A stretch of 5,109 bases of DNA. It comes from DASPOF01 sp035626155. Lineage in GTDB: Bacteria; Desulfobacterota; Binatia; Binatales; Binataceae. The notes beneath the pieces were generated by a model that did no database searches, had not been told where the DNA came from, and saw only the letters and a program-made list of their open reading frames with translations. A program made the translations under genes and the position numbers. Below, piece by piece: positions 4,982-5,109 of this stretch; position 1 is the stretch's first letter; the number at the start of each line of letters is the position of its first letter. The stretch lies in NCBI GenBank assembly GCA_035626155.1, contig DASPOF010000028.1:1-5109 (forward strand), given 5' to 3'.

Positions 4982-5109
4982 CCTTGTATCTTGATTCGTC
5001 CGCGGGTGATGGATGAAGGAAAGCTTGGGCGGGACAGGCCGGTTAACCTTGGGCCCACGATGGGTGAGGCCGCGGGGAAGCGAGGGTCGCCCCGCCCGAT
5101 AAACCGGGT
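4982..5109. other. unassigned right-edge stretch, possible gene edge or repeat
   Basis: I recognise no gene here. On the + strand a frame is open from 4982 to the window end, with candidate starts GTG 5006 and ATG 5009 (reading MDEGKLGRDRPVNLG...); no good ribosome binding site precedes it. On the - strand the opposite frame is also open from the edge to a TAG at 4980-4978 (ending ...RGRIKIQG). At most one can be real, and both may be chance in GC-rich DNA. GGGCGGG (5027-5033) can pair with CCCGCCC (5091-5097), so a structured or repeated sequence is also possible. Confidence 0.2.

Noticed and set aside
5010..5109. Possible RNase P RNA start (AGGAAAG...GGGC)
   Set aside because: Only a few short strings agree, and I cannot find the conserved P4-region sequences or a coherent fold; too little sequence is present.

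Overview
The window is GC-rich and densely coding, with codons strongly ending in G or C. It looks like a Gram-negative, probably uncultivated bacterium of the deltaproteobacterial/Desulfobacterota or Binatota type. That placement is an inference from composition, gene content and the GTCATTCCCGCG-type intergenic repeats, and it is weak. No rRNA, tRNA or marker gene is present to fix the taxonomy.

Left half, + strand (3-2127): a three-gene run typical of polyphosphate and phosphohistidine biology. It holds the C-terminal HD domain of a Ppx/GppA-type exopolyphosphatase (cut by the window edge), a CHAD-domain polyphosphate-binding protein, and a SixA-type histidine phosphatase whose ATG overlaps the CHAD stop codon (ATGA). 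Middle, - strand (3972-2155): an OPT-family oligopeptide transporter, convergent with the first run and separated from it by 27 bases.

The most notable gene lies upstream of the transporter on the - strand (4593-4111). It is a C_GCAxxG_C_C-family redox protein whose first invariant cysteine is encoded by an in-frame UGA (4530-4528). Ten nucleotides after the UGA is a perfect 7-bp hairpin with a GGUCG loop (4517-4499), which is a textbook bacterial SECIS element. A good GGGAGG ribosome binding site precedes a GTG start at 4593. The gene is therefore almost certainly a selenoprotein; conventional gene calling would truncate it to start inside the SECIS. It is probably co-transcribed with the transporter (138-bp gap, no evident terminator).

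Right end (4594-5109) carries no convincing complete gene. It holds a 161-bp element with imperfect 19-bp terminal inverted repeats (4620-4780) and internal hairpins, starting only 26 bp upstream of the selenoprotein start codon. Beyond that are a 14-bp direct repeat (GTCATTCCCGCGCG), several GC hairpins, and an unassigned GC-rich stretch running off the edge. Selenocysteine machinery (selA, selB, selC, selD) is not in this window and must exist elsewhere if the recoding is real.
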